Source: Lepus europaeus (taxonomy: Eukaryota; Chordata; Mammalia; Lagomorpha; Leporidae). Taken from it: a stretch of 64,000 bases of DNA. Location of the stretch: NCBI RefSeq assembly GCF_033115175.1, contig NC_084844.1, positions 29,421,885 through 29,485,884 on the forward strand, written 5' to 3'. The notes below the pieces were generated by a model. The model was given only the letters and a program-made list of their open reading frames with translations, was not told the DNA's origin and searched no databases. Shown here piece by piece: positions 49,844-61,789 of this stretch (the stretch's first letter is position 1; the number at the start of each line of letters is the position of its first letter). The position numbers and the translations under genes were made by a program.

Positions 49844-50580
49844 TTGTAATTTCTAAGAGTCTGATATTTTTCTATTATCTTTGTGTTCTTGATTTCTATT
49901 TTGATTCCATTTTGACCAGAGAATATAGTCCAAATGATTTTACGTTTTGAAATACAGTAAGGTTTATTATATGGCGCAAGGTAAGGTCTATCTTGGATAT
50001 TGGAGAAGAACATACATTCTGCTGCTTTGCATTGAGATTTTTCTAAATGTAGATCGTATACTGCTGATTGATGGTGTTGATGAGTTCCATTTTCTTTCCG
50101 GTTGTTCTCTCAGCTGCAGGGAAAGGGCTATTGAAGTAGATAAGTATAATTGTGGATGTTTTTCTGACTTCTTTCCATTTTATCAGTCTTGCTTCATAAA
50201 TTATACAGCTAGGTAGCTTGATGAATCCACATTTGGGATTTCTTTTTGGTTGTTTGAGTCTTTTGTCATTATATGATTCTGTCTCTTTCTCTAGTCTTTA
50301 TTCTGAAGGCCGCATAATCTGATTGTAATAAAGGCATCTCTACTTTGCTTTGATTGACGTTTGAATGATATATCCTTTCCTGGATTTTTTACATTCAATC
50401 TTCCTATATCATTTTATTTGAAGTACGTTTCTTATAAATAGAAGAGTTGGACCTATTTTTTTATTTCAATCAGTGTGTGTTCTTTCATGTAATTTGAAAT
50501 CTTCAGAGTCTTTGATATAAATAATTTTTGGTTGACATCTCATTTTATATTAGGAGGCTCTAGGTATTATCCACATTATT

Positions 50581-51731
50581 TATATCTGTTTTAGCTGACT
50601 CTGTGACACCACACAGGCATAAAAGCTTGAAAGTACCACCTGGTTACTGTTAGGTAGAGGCACAAGTTCAGGATCTCTACTCAGTACTATTGTATACAAT
50701 TTCTACATTATTACCAGGCACAGATGAAAGTACCAGCTCCCCATGTGGTCTCCATCAACTGTGAGGTTGGTATATCTTTATTACCACTTAGAAATGGTAA
50801 TAGTTCTTTGTCTGCATTAGGCATCCCCTGAAAATAACCCAGTGGAGAAGTGAGGATCATCTCGTTGCTGCCAGATGAGGTAGAAGTCCAGGTTAGCACA
50901 GTCTTCTGTTGATACTGTGTGAATATATGTGGATTTGTTACCACCTCTTAGGGAAAGTTTCAGCTGTTTGACTACTCCAACACCATTCCAACAGTGGTAC
51001 TGTGTGCCTTATTTCAGTCTTACAAAGGGCACATGCACAGGCTTCCATTTGTCCTATGCTAGCATGGATGAAGGTGGCCACACTCACACTAACTAGATTA
51101 CATTGGTAGAGTACAGCGGTTCCTGTCTAAAGATTTATTATCTTGGTAGGCTACAATCCTAGTAAAACTGGGCCATCTGACAGATCTAACTGTATCCCAC
51201 TTCTACATCATCTGTCTGGAACATTCTTTATCTCATCTTTTTGGGAGTGCTACTTGAAAACATAGCTTAAGTAATATGTTATGGATGACTTCCCTGATGA
51301 CCCTAAAAAGAAGAGAATTATAAAATGTCTCAACATAAAAGCAACTTTATAAAAATATTTTAATGGTAATTATGATACGTTGTCCTGTAATTAGTTCATA
51401 CATTTTGCTTTCAATTATGTTTCACATTTTTTGAAATCAGGGATATTTTATATAGCTAGCATAGTGCCAAATGCATTACAAATATATTTGAAATCAGCAC
51501 ATAAAAGTATATATAAGTATGTCTCCAAAGTAGTAATTATTTTTTAGACTTGATTTTTAACATACAACATAAACCCTGATACAAATATATAAGTGTGTGT
51601 ATGTATATATGTGTGTGTGTTTTTGTTGTGCATTTGATACATGTATATAGATAAAATGCATACATACACATAGGAGGATCATTCTTAAAGTGAACAAATG
51701 GAATTAAAATATAAATTTAGTTGTAAATGTT
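50581..51731. other. Unassigned region, possibly ancient repeat
   Basis: Better base balance than its neighbours between 50590 and 51200 and a phrase (GAGGTAGAAGTCCAGGTT) that I associate with old mammalian repeats, but I cannot name a family. The short minus-strand ORF at 50711-50944 has no recognisable domain. Confidence 0.3.
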
Positions 51732-51890
51732 AAGTCTAATGGTTAAGGTATCCATGTCTCATGTCACAGAACATAGTTTCAGTACCTAGCTCTGGCTCCT
51801 GACTATAACTTCACTCGAATGAAGAACCTCTAAGACAGCAGCAGATGATTCAAGTAACTAGGCCCTGCCACCCATGCGCAAGACCAAATA
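51732..51890 (+). mobile_element. Decayed C-type SINE fragment
   Basis: AATGGTTAAGGTATCCATG, TAGCTCTGGCTCCTGAC, GCAGCAGATGATTCAAG and CTGCCACCCATGCGCAAGACC follow the order of the SINE body, with deletions and many changes. Confidence 0.5.
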
Positions 51891-52109
51891 AAAGTGAATG
51901 TGGTGTTTTCTCTTTTTCTCAACAAAAAAGATACATGTATTTTTACACTATTTTGAATGGAAAAATGACCCATGTAAAGTAAATTTTTCTCCAATCAATT
52001 ATTGTTTAAAGCCATTGTCTAAATTTCTACTAAACTAGGGTCTTCTTGCTTTTTACTTGTTAAGCTTCTTATTTGGTGAAATATTAATGCTTTTTACTGT
52101 AATATAAGT

Positions 52110-52252
52110 TTAAAATATTTTATCTCAAAACTGAAAGAAAAGAAAGGGAAAGGGAAGGAGGGTGGATAAGAGAGAGGGGGAGGGAGGAAGGGAGGAAGGA
52201 AAGGAATATTATTTTGTTCTTATAATTGTTATCTACATATCATATTGAATCT
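52110..52252 (+). mobile_element. LINE-1 3' end fragment
   Basis: A purine-rich tract (GGGAAAGGGAAGGAGGGTGG) followed by GGAATATTATTTTGTTC and ATATCATATTGAATCTGTT matches the terminal 3'UTR pattern of the L1 copies at 26930-27020 and 32165-32655. Confidence 0.65.
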
Positions 52253-52254
52253 GT

Positions 52255-52350
52255 TAAAAGCTAATTGAAATTAAAACAAAAATAAAAGAGAATATTTTTA
52301 AATTCACGCATATTTTTAGTAATAGATTTTCCATGAATTTTGGAAGATGC
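52255..52350 (-). mobile_element. Short palindromic MITE-like element, copy 5 (partial)
   Basis: TTTTTAAATTCACGCATATT and TTTTCCATGAATTTTGGAAG resemble the right half of the copy at 35160-35290. Confidence 0.4.
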
Positions 52351-52759
52351 CTCGTCTTCACACAGACACATTCTGATTCAAAAACCAAATCCACTTTACA
52401 AATATAAATAATGTCTTCATATTTAACCCGCTTTTCCAGGTGTATCTTACTTTCTAAGGTCAGATTATTCTGAGGAAAAGAAACCTTCCCTCCTGGAAGG
52501 GACAAATTGAAAGTTCATATTGTAGGACTTTCTTAATTTGATTGAACTGGATGTATATACATTACTCTAGGGTTTCAGAACTTCTAAACTTTTTTATTCC
52601 TTATAAGCTAAAATCTCTTGGAAGTCATAAGCATTGTATTTCTTTTATTGACTTTATTATAAGTATGATAAGTCCTCTTTACCATGCTTTTTCCAAATAT
52701 GTAGTGCTATCCCTTAAGGTGATTATATCGGAATGTGGCCTTTTCAAGTTCCCTAGAGG

Positions 52760-53275
52760 TGTGTCTGGGGTGCCACATATGTTACCGGAATTGGGGTGCC
52801 ATACAGTATCACCATATGTTTATTAATAAATCCCCAATATGAATAATGGGTTCTTGCCTAATATTTAGAGAAGAATTCTAAATACTGGCATAAATAAACG
52901 AGGCAGCATGGTACATTCTAAGCTTTTATTTAGTGAGAAAGATCATAGGAAAGTGAAGGCCCTGTCTAAAGAAGAGAGGTAGATCTGGTTCATACTGAGT
53001 ACCAGGAACCAACCATGTGGAAGAGTATCTAGGCCAGGAAGTATAGGGTGGGTTGTCCCGAAGGCCATGCACCCTGGAGGTGCAGGCGAGGCCAGGGAAA
53101 TAAGAAGACAGTGGATACAACGGACACAGCATGTCCCAGGCTTTTAACCCACTTCCAAAGGGGAGTGGTTAATTAACCTGATTGCCCGGTGGGCACTCAG
53201 GTGTGGCCAGGTAGGGGCATGAGGTCACAGAGGGGAGTGGGGGGCGAAAGTGTATTCTTCCAGGTCACAAACCTA
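52760..53275 (-). mobile_element. Putative retroviral LTR (minus strand)
   Basis: GC-richer block unlike its AT-rich flanks. In reverse complement it has AATAAA-type signals (ACTAAATAAAAGC; GCATAAATAAACG), then a 3' part ending CCGGTAACA, a plausible LTR U5 end. GGGGTGCCA occurs twice near the left edge (52767, 52794). No target duplication or 5' border could be fixed, and no retroviral gene is present. Confidence 0.4.
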
Positions 53276-53484
53276 ATTAATTTTAACCTGTATGTCTTCC
53301 TACTTCAAAGGCACTGTGCCTTCCAGCTGTTAGGATAGCTAACTTTATTCTACATACTACAGAGGACCATGAGAGTTCTTAAAACCATGCCATCATGGGA
53401 AATATTTACAGTAACTAACCTGCTTAGATTTGGGGACATGTATTTTATATAAAATCTAGAACCACAGATATTAAGACTGAATGT

Positions 53485-53818
53485 GGGCCGGCGCCGTGGC
53501 TTAACAGGCTAATCCTCCGCCTTGCGGCACCGGCACACCGGGTTCTAGTCCCCGTCAGGGCGCCGGATTCTATCCCGGTTGTCCCTCTTCCAGGCCAGCT
53601 CTCTGCTATGGCCTGGGAAGGCAGTGGAGGATGGCCCAAGTGCTTGGGCCCTGCACCCGCATGGGAGACCAGGAGAAACACCTGGCTCCTGGCTTTGGAT
53701 CAGCGAGATGCGCCGGCCGCAGCAGCCATTGGAGGGTGAACCAATGGCAAAAAGGAAGACCTTTCTCTCTCTCTCTCTCACTATCCACTCTGCCTGTAAA
53801 AAAAAAAAAAAAAAAAAA
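53485..53818 (+). mobile_element. Young C-type SINE
   Basis: Near-consensus: GGGCCGGCGCCGTGGCTTAA head, GGTTCTAGTCCCCG B-box region, CTATCCACTCTGCCTGT then a ~23-nt A tail. Duplication AAGACTGAATGT (53473-53484) / AAGACTGTATGT (53819-53830), one difference. Confidence 0.95.
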
Positions 53819-53830
53819 AAGACTGTATGT

Positions 53831-54349
53831 GATAAATCAGATTTTCCAAAGCAGTAGCTTAGCGTTCTACATATGTATATTTTTCACAGTTATTATTAAA
53901 TCACTGACTTTTAAAAGTTGTAACGTAATTTGAAGATAATAACATTTAAAAATTATTTGCAATGACTTTCTCACAAAGACAAATCATATATGATTTGATA
54001 TGAAAGGGATAAAAAAATGTAGCCCTACATTGCCCAATCAATATTCTTTATGATTCTTTATTTTTTTTGGAATCAAATAACCTATTCAAGTCAGTTATCT
54101 CCATGTACCATGAATTGATTAATGAACTGATCGATTGTCTTTGGTGTTTGCACATGATTAATATTGTAAAGTACTATGGTAAGCACTGTGAGGAATATTT
54201 AAGAATCACTTCAAGGCCTTAGTGTCTAGGTTATATACTGTGTATACTATAAATACTGTAATATATATAGTACACATAATATAGTGACTGGATATAAGAT
54301 CATTATGAGAAATAGTTTTCCTTTAGATACCAATAATCTAAATTTCAAA
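53831..54349. other. Anonymous AT-rich DNA
   Basis: No gene or clear repeat recognised. Confidence 0.4.
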
Positions 54350-55480
54350 AAGTAACAACATAATGATAAATGTCACATTTGTAAAAGCATAAAAACATTT
54401 CAAAAGGAAAAATATCTAGGAGGAAACAAGACAACAAATGGAAAAGAAATTTGTGGGAAAATTAAAGGGCATATATAAAGATTTTCATCAAAGGTGAAAT
54501 TTGCAATGTCTGCAAGTGGAAAATTCACTATTATAAAGACTTTTTTCTACCAAAATCAATAAATTAGTTACAATCACCATAAATCAAAAAAGAATTGTAT
54601 ATACAATGTGAGAAACCAGTGATAAATTTTATATTGAATATTAAGTGTCAAAAGTAGTCAAAACAATTTTGCAAAATCACAAAGAGTAATGATTCCTCCT
54701 TCACTTCTCTATCAACACATGCTTATAGTACACAGCAATTCCAACAGCAAGGGTACTGATGCAGAAAAAGCCATAGGGGTCAATGGTGCAGAATCAGACC
54801 TGTGTAGATGTGGAATTTAGCAGTTGATAACCACAATATTTTATAGCAGAGCAGGAGCAAACATAACAAAATTGTGAGGACAAGTTACTAAAAATGTGTG
54901 AAAAGATTGTTATTTTCACATCAAATACTTTTCATAAATATAAATATTGGGTAGATTTTACCATTCAAGGTATATACACTATTAAAGTAAAACATATCAA
55001 CTGCATGTTGATGTCTGAGAAAAATATTCATATTATATTTATCCAAAAATATTAAGACAACCTAGAAGTCAATCAGATGAGTTATAATTGGAAATCAATT
55101 AAAAAATTCACTGAAGAATCCATTAAGTGAAAGAAAATATGAGCAACCTTGCTATTCACCAAGGAAACACAAATTAAGAATAATAAGATTTTGATTCTCA
55201 TCTATCCCATGACAAATACATAGAAATTTCATATTAGAAAGTGTTGACAATGGCATAAATAAATGTCTTCTCATCATTAGCTATTGATAATGTAAATGTG
55301 CTCAACTTTGGAAGGAAAGTTGACAAAATCTATTAAATTTAATTGTTTTCAGACCATATCACCCTAAATAAACAGCAATCCTATTCACAGCAAGGATTGT
55401 GCAAGAATGTGCCTTATCATATTGCTTTAACTGCAAAAACATTATAGTAGATCTGGAGGTAATATGGAACCATCTAATTA
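54350..55480 (+). mobile_element. Very old LINE-1-like (L1/HAL1-type) remnant
   Basis: Decayed plus-strand L1 ORF2-like phrases: TACACAGCAATTCCAACAGC near 54727, AAGGAAACACAAATTAAGAA near 55158, ATTCACAGCAAGGATTGTGC near 55384. Too diverged for a subfamily; HAL1 is an alternative. Confidence 0.45.
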
Positions 55481-56059
55481 TTATTAGATGCTTAGATGTT
55501 AACTACATGTCATTAAATTATAAATATAGAATATTAGATGTTTATATATAAATATAGAATATAGATGTTTATTATAAATATAGAATATTAGATGTTTAAT
55601 AAGATTTTTCTAAATATTTGGGGTTATAATTTAGCTATAAAATATGGTTTGCTGTTAAAAATAACAAGATATTCGGTATGAACAACTGTTAGACTGACCT
55701 CCAAGAAAGACACAGAGTAATATGTACCGTTGGATTCAATTATGTGCAACACAACACACTGATATGCTCCTAAATAATACAGCAAACTTTTACTTCATAT
55801 ATAGATAGGATGTGTTTGTACCTTTATGTCTGTATGTAAATGACAACAATGGCTTGAATGATACACAGGAAGTCAAGAAGGAAGAGGGGATCACGATTAG
55901 GAAGAGCTGTCATGGCAGTATAATAGTTGATGACAACATATAAATGAATAAAACAAAGATCTCTGCCTTCATGGAGCTTGACAAATGACAAGGGCTGTTA
56001 CTAATAAATAAATCCCTTAAATGTTAAGTTAGAAAATAACAATTGCTATTCAAAAAGTA
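55481..56059. other. Anonymous AT-rich DNA with short local repeats
   Basis: A unit resembling TATAAATATAGAATATTAGATG recurs with variation three to four times at about 55517-55600. No gene recognised. Confidence 0.45.
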
Positions 56060-56612
56060 ATCAACAGAGTAAAGAGATAACTAACATAGTAGGAGAAAAT
56101 ATTTACAACCTACTTCTCTGACAAAGAATTAATACCCAAAGTAGTGTATATTATTATATTATTAAATATGAAATACTCAATGACAAAAGTAAATCCAGCT
56201 AAGAAATGGAGGAGGAATCTGAGTAGAAATTTCTCAAAGGAAGACCTACAATGAGGTCATCAATTCAACACAGTTTAAACAGCTTCATCAAAAAGGTACA
56301 AAAAATATGTTGGTATGGATAAGGAGAAAGAGGAACTCTTACATACTTTTGATAGCAATGTAGATCAGTACAGGCACTATAGAAAATAGTGTGGGGTTTT
56401 CTTTTAAAAACTACAGCTAGCACTGAATAGAATCCAGCAATCTCTCTAGTGGATATATATCCAAAAGTGTTGAGATCCATGTCTATAATGGCCCTAGTCA
56501 CAGCAGTCAAGATATAGATTCAAATATGGTGTCCATCACTAGATGAATAAAGAAAGCATGATACACACACACAATGGAATACTATACAGCCACAAAATAA
56601 TGGATGTGCAGT

Positions 56613-57201
56613 TGAGAGACCTGAGCCTGGATCAAGGTGCAGTTATTTTAAATTAGGCCCCCATCTTGTAACTCAGGCCTGACCAGGGCCTGAACCCTGA
56701 GACAGAAGCTCCTAAAAATAAACAAACCCCCCTTGCAATAAACTCCCGTAGCAACAACCAATCAGCAGATAGCAGGGAAATACTTAAAGTTCCAGGTGTC
56801 TTTTCAGGAAGTTAAGGTGATTGATAACATCCTGAGACCCTGAAGTTTGGCATGTACACCCTAGGGGCTCGGACCCTATACTTTAGCCAATCAGTTTAAA
56901 AGGCATCAACCCCAAAGCCATCCAACCACTTTTACTAGGTCCATTCCTGCCATTGGATGCACTAATCAATTCTAAGAGATGTCCTTTGAATTTCCCGTGG
57001 AATGAGATGATTTACTAAATGGCACTATAATGTACAGAATGTCTATGAAATCCCTATAAAAGCCCTGTTAACTGAAGAGTCAGGGCTCTCAATTTAAATC
57101 TGCTGCATCGGTGATGGTTGAGAGTCCAGACCCGGGCCTGCAATAAAAGTCTTGTGTCGGCTCCTTGGTGGTCTTTGGGGACAATTGAATTGGGCGTAAC
57201 A
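56613..57201 (+). mobile_element. Solo endogenous retrovirus LTR (ERV1-type)
   Basis: 589-bp block beginning TGAGAGACCTGAG and ending GGGCGTAACA, so it has 5'-TG...CA-3' ends. It is flanked by a 4-bp duplication CAGT (56609-56612 and 57202-57205), typical of gammaretrovirus-like (class I) integration. Inside are two CCAATCA boxes (56758, 56887), a TATA-type CTATAAAAG at 57054 and a poly(A) signal AATAAA at 57142, about 90 bp apart. No gag, pol or env is present: a solo LTR left by recombination. Confidence 0.85.
57054..57062 (+). promoter_or_regulatory. TATA box of the solo LTR
   Basis: CTATAAAAG, correctly placed upstream of the AATAAA at 57142. Whether the LTR still starts transcription is unknown. 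Confidence 0.6.
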
Positions 57202-57490
57202 CAGTAAAATGGATAGAACTGGAGGGCATTAAAAAGACAACTACTTCATGTTCTCCTTCATACATAGAAGCTAATAAAACTCAAGCAGAACAGAGGATAG
57301 TAATTACTAGTGGCTGGGATGGGTGAGGAGAGAGGGAAGTTGAGTAATAGGAACAAAAACAGAGTCAGGAGGATAAGTTCCTAGTGAGGTAATGTTTACA
57401 GTTGTCTATTATACAGTATATATTTTATATTCTTACATATATGGAGAGTCTCACTGTACCCAAGTGTATATAATTACCAAAAAATGTTTT

Positions 57491-58221
57491 AAAAACTAAA
57501 CTAAAAAGCATATCACATAATAAAAATTACATATATAAGCAAATATGTAAGCAATGTAAATTTACTGTATTATTTGTATGTATGTATATATGTGCGTATG
57601 CAAATATGCTGGTATACCAATTCAAATTTTTAAACTGTACATACTATCCCACTTCTTTCTGGGGATCTAAAGTTGACAAGGAAATGGTACTACCAGTTAA
57701 TTTTTAATAATTTAAAATATTAGGAATTCAATGGAATTTGGAGAAGGGTGATCATAGAAGAGGTAGCATTTGAAATGTGCTTGAATTTGATGTATCAATC
57801 TGCACATAACTCAATGCGGGTAACATCAAGATAGACAAAACCTCATGAGAAAAGGAGAAGGCCAGTCAACCTTTGACTATATCTCTGCTTACCTGTTATT
57901 CATTGAAACTGCTTACTTCTTTATATCATCTTATTAATTATGTTTTCTGGACCTTATACTAGTTATCCTATCTCAGTTACACACTCTTTATATTTGGGCA
58001 TTTGCTGCTGGTGCTGGGTCTATACAACAAATATTTCTTCTTGGCCAAATGGTCCTATGTTTGGATTTGCCAAAATGAGGCACTTGATGGAGACTCTCAA
58101 GCTAAAACAAGTGATAGGAACAATTGTTTTTTCTCTTTTGCTCCCACTCCTGACAGCATCACTCCACTCTCTGTTCATCACTCTGGCAGTAACAGAGCTT
58201 TTCAGAAGCAACAGGTGCATC
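57491..58221. other. Anonymous DNA
   Basis: AT-rich, with a TATG-type stretch near 57575-57605. The open stretch at 57940-58386 has no recognisable domain and runs into a putative LTR, so it is not called as a gene. Confidence 0.4.
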
Positions 58222-58640
58222 TGTTACAGACAAAAGACAAAAGAATCCAAACAGCACTCAAGGCTTCGCAAAGAGAGGTACGCAGTTTATTTACCCATGT
58301 GGGCTCGACTAGACTCGTGTCTCAAGAGTCCAGCCCCCATCCTTTGTCTTTCTGTACTTTTATACCCTAAATTAGCAAGGCAGTGACCAGACACAGAACT
58401 ATCTTATATTGGGTATGTGACTAGGCTTTTATGGCAGGTGGGGAAAGAGTTTCGAGAGTCAGCATTGGCCTGTTTCAGACCCAGCTGGCCCTTTGATAAC
58501 AAGTGGGAGGGAGTCTATAGCAGTCCCTCAAACTGGCTCCTGAATGGCAAGTGGGAGGGGTTTTCTAACAAATCTAGTTTAAATTTTTCTAAAATCTGGC
58601 CACTGGGTGCACCAGCTCCAGTCGGGATCCACCTGCTCTA
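58222..58640 (-). mobile_element. Putative retroviral LTR (minus strand)
   Basis: In reverse complement there is a TATA-type box (GGGTATAAAAGTAC, plus-strand about 58357-58370), then AATAAA (about 58288-58293) some 70 bp downstream, and a terminal TCTGTAACA at the left edge. A motif CAAGTGGGAGGG occurs twice (about 58499 and 58549). The right border and target duplication are not found. No viral gene is present. Confidence 0.5.
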
Positions 58641-59457
58641 ACGCCTAGGATGCAGACTCATGGTGCCCTCCTCCAAGCTCAATGGGCTCTGGCACCAGCC
58701 TGGTAAAGCTACCTCCTCAAATTCTGAATTGTACTACCCAGAATCCTTTCTTCTTCAAACTGCTAATTTTTAGCCATTCAAATCATTTTTTTGTTCTTCT
58801 GCCTTAGGAATAGTGGCTACTTCTTAACAATGCTGCTTCCATGATATCTTAGAGTTCTCATATTATCTTGTTTGGTACCTACCTAACAATTCTATCCCTG
58901 CTCAAAAATTGGTGCCAGTTCCTGACACAACTCTGATGAAAAAATACTTTTGTCTAAATTTTGTGTTTGGCTTCTCATCTAAAAGTGTTTTTTTTTTTTT
59001 TGTAACAAGGCAAAACATATTTACATTATTCTTTTGGAGTATTCATTTATTGAACATTCATTCAATATGTATGATGCAGCACATACTGTGTTAAATTAGG
59101 GGGATACAAATAAGAGTAAGATCCAGTTTCTATCTCCAAAGAGCTCACAATGACATAAGGGAAGACAAAAGCAAATATATTATTGCAATTGGAAGCTTTC
59201 AGTTATGATAAAAGACAACAAAGATAACAGAAATTAGAGAGTAGTAAATATAAATTTAAGGGGGCAGAAGAGAAATAGTTTTACTGAGTAAAATAATATG
59301 CAAGTGTTTGCAGAGATGTCTGAGAAAGTCCAGATTTGGGAGTGTGAAACTTGCATTGTCTAGAAGATTTCTAAGCAGAATGTCCAGTAGGTAGCTGAGT
59401 ATAAAAGTCTGGAACTTCGACTGAGGTCATGATTGACAGCAATGGATAACTTATGGA
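58641..59457. other. Anonymous DNA with old LINE-type traces
   Basis: 59035-59170 contains phrases common in ancient LINE 3' ends (ATTTATTGAACATTCATTC; AAAGAGCTCACAATGACAT). No gene recognised. Confidence 0.4.
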
Positions 59458-59787
59458 TGGGCCAGTGCCGAGGCTCACTAGGCTAATCCTCTGCCTGCAG
59501 CGCCAGCACCCTGGGTTCTAGTGCGGTTGGGGTGCCAGATTCTGTCCCAGTTGCTCCTCTTCCAGTCCAGCTTTCTGCTGTGGCCTGGGAAGGCAGTGGA
59601 GGATGGCCCAAGTGCTTGGGCCCTGCACCCGCATGGGAGACCAGGAAGAAGCACCTGGCTCCTGACTTCGGATCGGTGCAGCGTGCTAGCCCCAGCGGCC
59701 ATTGAGGGGTGAACCAACGGAAAAGGAAGACCTTTCTCTCTGTCTCTCTCTCTCACTGTCCACTCTGCCTGTCAAAAAAAAATTATC
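59458..59787 (+). mobile_element. C-type SINE
   Basis: Head TGGGCCAGTGCCGAGGCTC, body CCAGTTGCTCCTCTTCCAGTC, tail CTGTCCACTCTGCCTGTC plus a short A-run. No clear target duplication seen. Confidence 0.93.
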
Positions 59788-61051
59788 TAGGGAAAAATTA
59801 TTTGTGTAATAGTATACTGTACTATAATTAAAGGTAAGTATGTCTTTTCAAAATAAGTTGAGGCAGTTGAAATAGGATGCTACACTTGTACAAAGACCAA
59901 GTTGCATATAGAAAAGGAGGCCTCATAAAGGCAGCCTTCTAAGCTAACTACAGGGTATAGCTTTTCTTGTATATAGTTTTACTGATAAGAAAGTAAGTAC
60001 ACTGAAATATCGCCTTCCATAACTTTACAAAACCTGAAATAAATATGACTTCACAGTAAACTTACAAGAATTATGAGGCCATAACATTTATCAGAACTGA
60101 CTTTATTTTGAAATCTCCATATTTTCAAATGAAATAATCATGTCACCTGGAACTTATTTTATTAACAAAATATTCAGAGTGTTGGCAACAGTTGTCTTGT
60201 GTGTGATTACTCCGATCAGATATACTGTGCTATAATTATTTTCTAAAATGGTCTTAGAGTTGTATTTAAGGGCTGCATTAATTCTCTCATAATTATGCCA
60301 TATGGGATATTTAAGACACAGATGATGGGATTTTATAGCTAAGGGGAGTCACAGAGGGTACATGGAATCCAGAGACCTTACATGTGTAGCTCATTTGCTC
60401 TATGGGTAAATAAACAAATAAATAAAGCTGTAAAACACACCTTCTGTCATCATGCAGATGACTTCTAATAGAAATATCATTATAGTCAGTGTCAAAATTC
60501 ACAGCTTTGTAATTGGTTAATTCCTTGATTATACGATTATCAACTCCTCTATTGTCAATTATATCTTCCACTAATCAGGTTTTATTTTATGGTGATCTGA
60601 CAACAAATGATGATTATTTAATTTTATATGCACATTTCTCAATCATGAGAATCATGAGGTCACATACCTTTCATGTTTCTAATCTTCTTCTTTGATATAT
60701 TAATGTTTTATTAACCATATGTCCACAATTTTAAATTAGCATATTTTATTCAATGGTTGTTAACTAGACACTAAAACATTTTTTAGTGTAAATAGGAATA
60801 AATAATGGATTAAATGGACATTTAATAGACTCAAAAATCCCCTAAGAGATCATTTACAATGTATTGGAGACTAGTTACATACATTTTTGTAAAACAAGTC
60901 TTGCTTACGTCACTTATTTTTGTGCACATTTATCAAATCACACAACCAACTTAAATGTAAAGAGAACATAACACTTGAGAAATTTAATCAAACAGTATAA
61001 TTTTTAAGGCACTGGTAATTCTACGATATTTAAACATCATAAAAATGGGAA
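59788..61051. other. Anonymous AT-rich DNA
   Basis: No recognisable gene or confident repeat; ORFs are short and on both strands. Confidence 0.4.
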
Positions 61052-61065
61052 CAGTTGACCACTTT

Positions 61066-61406
61066 TTTTTTTTTTTTAAACAGGCAGAGTGGACAGTGAG
61101 AGAGAGAGACAGAGAGAAAGGTCTTCCTTTTACCGTTGGTTCACCCTCCAATGGCTGCCGCAGCTGGCGCGCTGCTGCCGGCACACCGCGCTGATCCAAA
61201 GGCAGGAGCCAGGTGCTTATCCTGGTCTCCCATGGGGTGCAGGGCCCAAGCACTTGGGCCATCCTCCACTGCACTCCCGGGCCACAGCAGAGAGCTGGCC
61301 TGGAAGAGGGGCAACCGGGACAGAATCCAGTGCCCCGACCGGGACTAGAACCCGGTGTGCCGGCGCTGCAAGGCGGAGGATTAGCCTAGTGAGCCTCGGC
61401 ACCGGC
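61066..61406 (-). mobile_element. Young C-type SINE with perfect target duplication
   Basis: Minus-strand near-consensus copy from a T run and AACAGGCAGAGTGGACAG to the reversed head CCTCGGCACCGGC. Perfect 14-bp duplication CAGTTGACCACTTT at 61052-61065 and 61407-61420. Confidence 0.96.
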
Positions 61407-61442
61407 CAGTTGACCACTTTCAATATATACACATCTGTCCAG

Positions 61443-61757
61443 GTTATGGTGGAATGGGTTAAAGCCTCTGCCTGCAACATTGGCATCCCACATCAGAGCA
61501 CCACTTTGAGTCTCAATTGCTCTGCTTCCACTCACACTACTGCTAACGTAGCTGGGAAAGCAGCAGAAGATGGCTCAAGTGCCTGGACCCATGCCACCCA
61601 TCTCAGATACCTGGATAGAGTTCCAGGCTCCTGCCCTCAGGCTAACTCAGCCTCCGCTGTTACAGCCATTTGAACAGTAAGCTAGCAGGTAGAAGATTCT
61701 TTCTCTCTTTCTCTCTCTTCCCCAGTATTTTAAATAAGTAAAATAAATCAACAAACA
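61443..61757 (+). mobile_element. C-type SINE (diverged)
   Basis: GTTATGGTGGAATGGGTTAA head remnant, TTGGCATCCCACATCAGAG, GCAGCAGAAGATGGCTCAAG, TC-rich stretch, tail AAATAAGTAAAATAAATC. Confidence 0.85.
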
Positions 61758-61789
61758 AAACAAACTGCCAATACATAAGTAATTATCAT

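Larger units (their letters stand above)
46100..50580 (-). mobile_element. Old minus-strand LINE-1 (ORF2 and 3' part)
   Basis: Reversed L1 landmarks in proper 3'-to-5' order along the plus strand: AATTTCTGGGTAAAATAATAG near 46686, GAGTGTTGAGAGTTCTTTG near 47380, CTCCAGCACCATTTGTTG near 47735, TCTTATTTTCTGGAAGAG near 48471, and TTTTGATTCCATTTTGACC near 49899. SINEs interrupt at 46724, 49173 and 49510. No ORF survives. The far end near 50580 is approximate. Confidence 0.78.
56060..57490 (+). mobile_element. Old LINE-1 3' part, split by a solo LTR
   Basis: Left part 56060-56612: ORF2 C-terminal region (AGTAAATCCAGCTAAGAAATG; GTGGATATATATCCAAAAG; AATGGAATACTATACAGCC). Right part 57202-57490 continues with CAGTAAAATGGATAGAACTG and a short 3'UTR. 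Removing 56613-57201 plus one CAGT restores the L1 sequence. Confidence 0.82.

Noticed and set aside
50590-51200. Possible exon or pseudogene because of its more balanced composition
   Set aside because: No ORF beyond 77 codons, no splice-flanked conserved peptide that I recognise, and phrases suggest an ancient repeat.
57940-58386. 148-codon ORF with a hydrophobic start
   Set aside because: No recognisable domain, and it runs into a putative LTR. A short open stretch is expected by chance in 64 kb.
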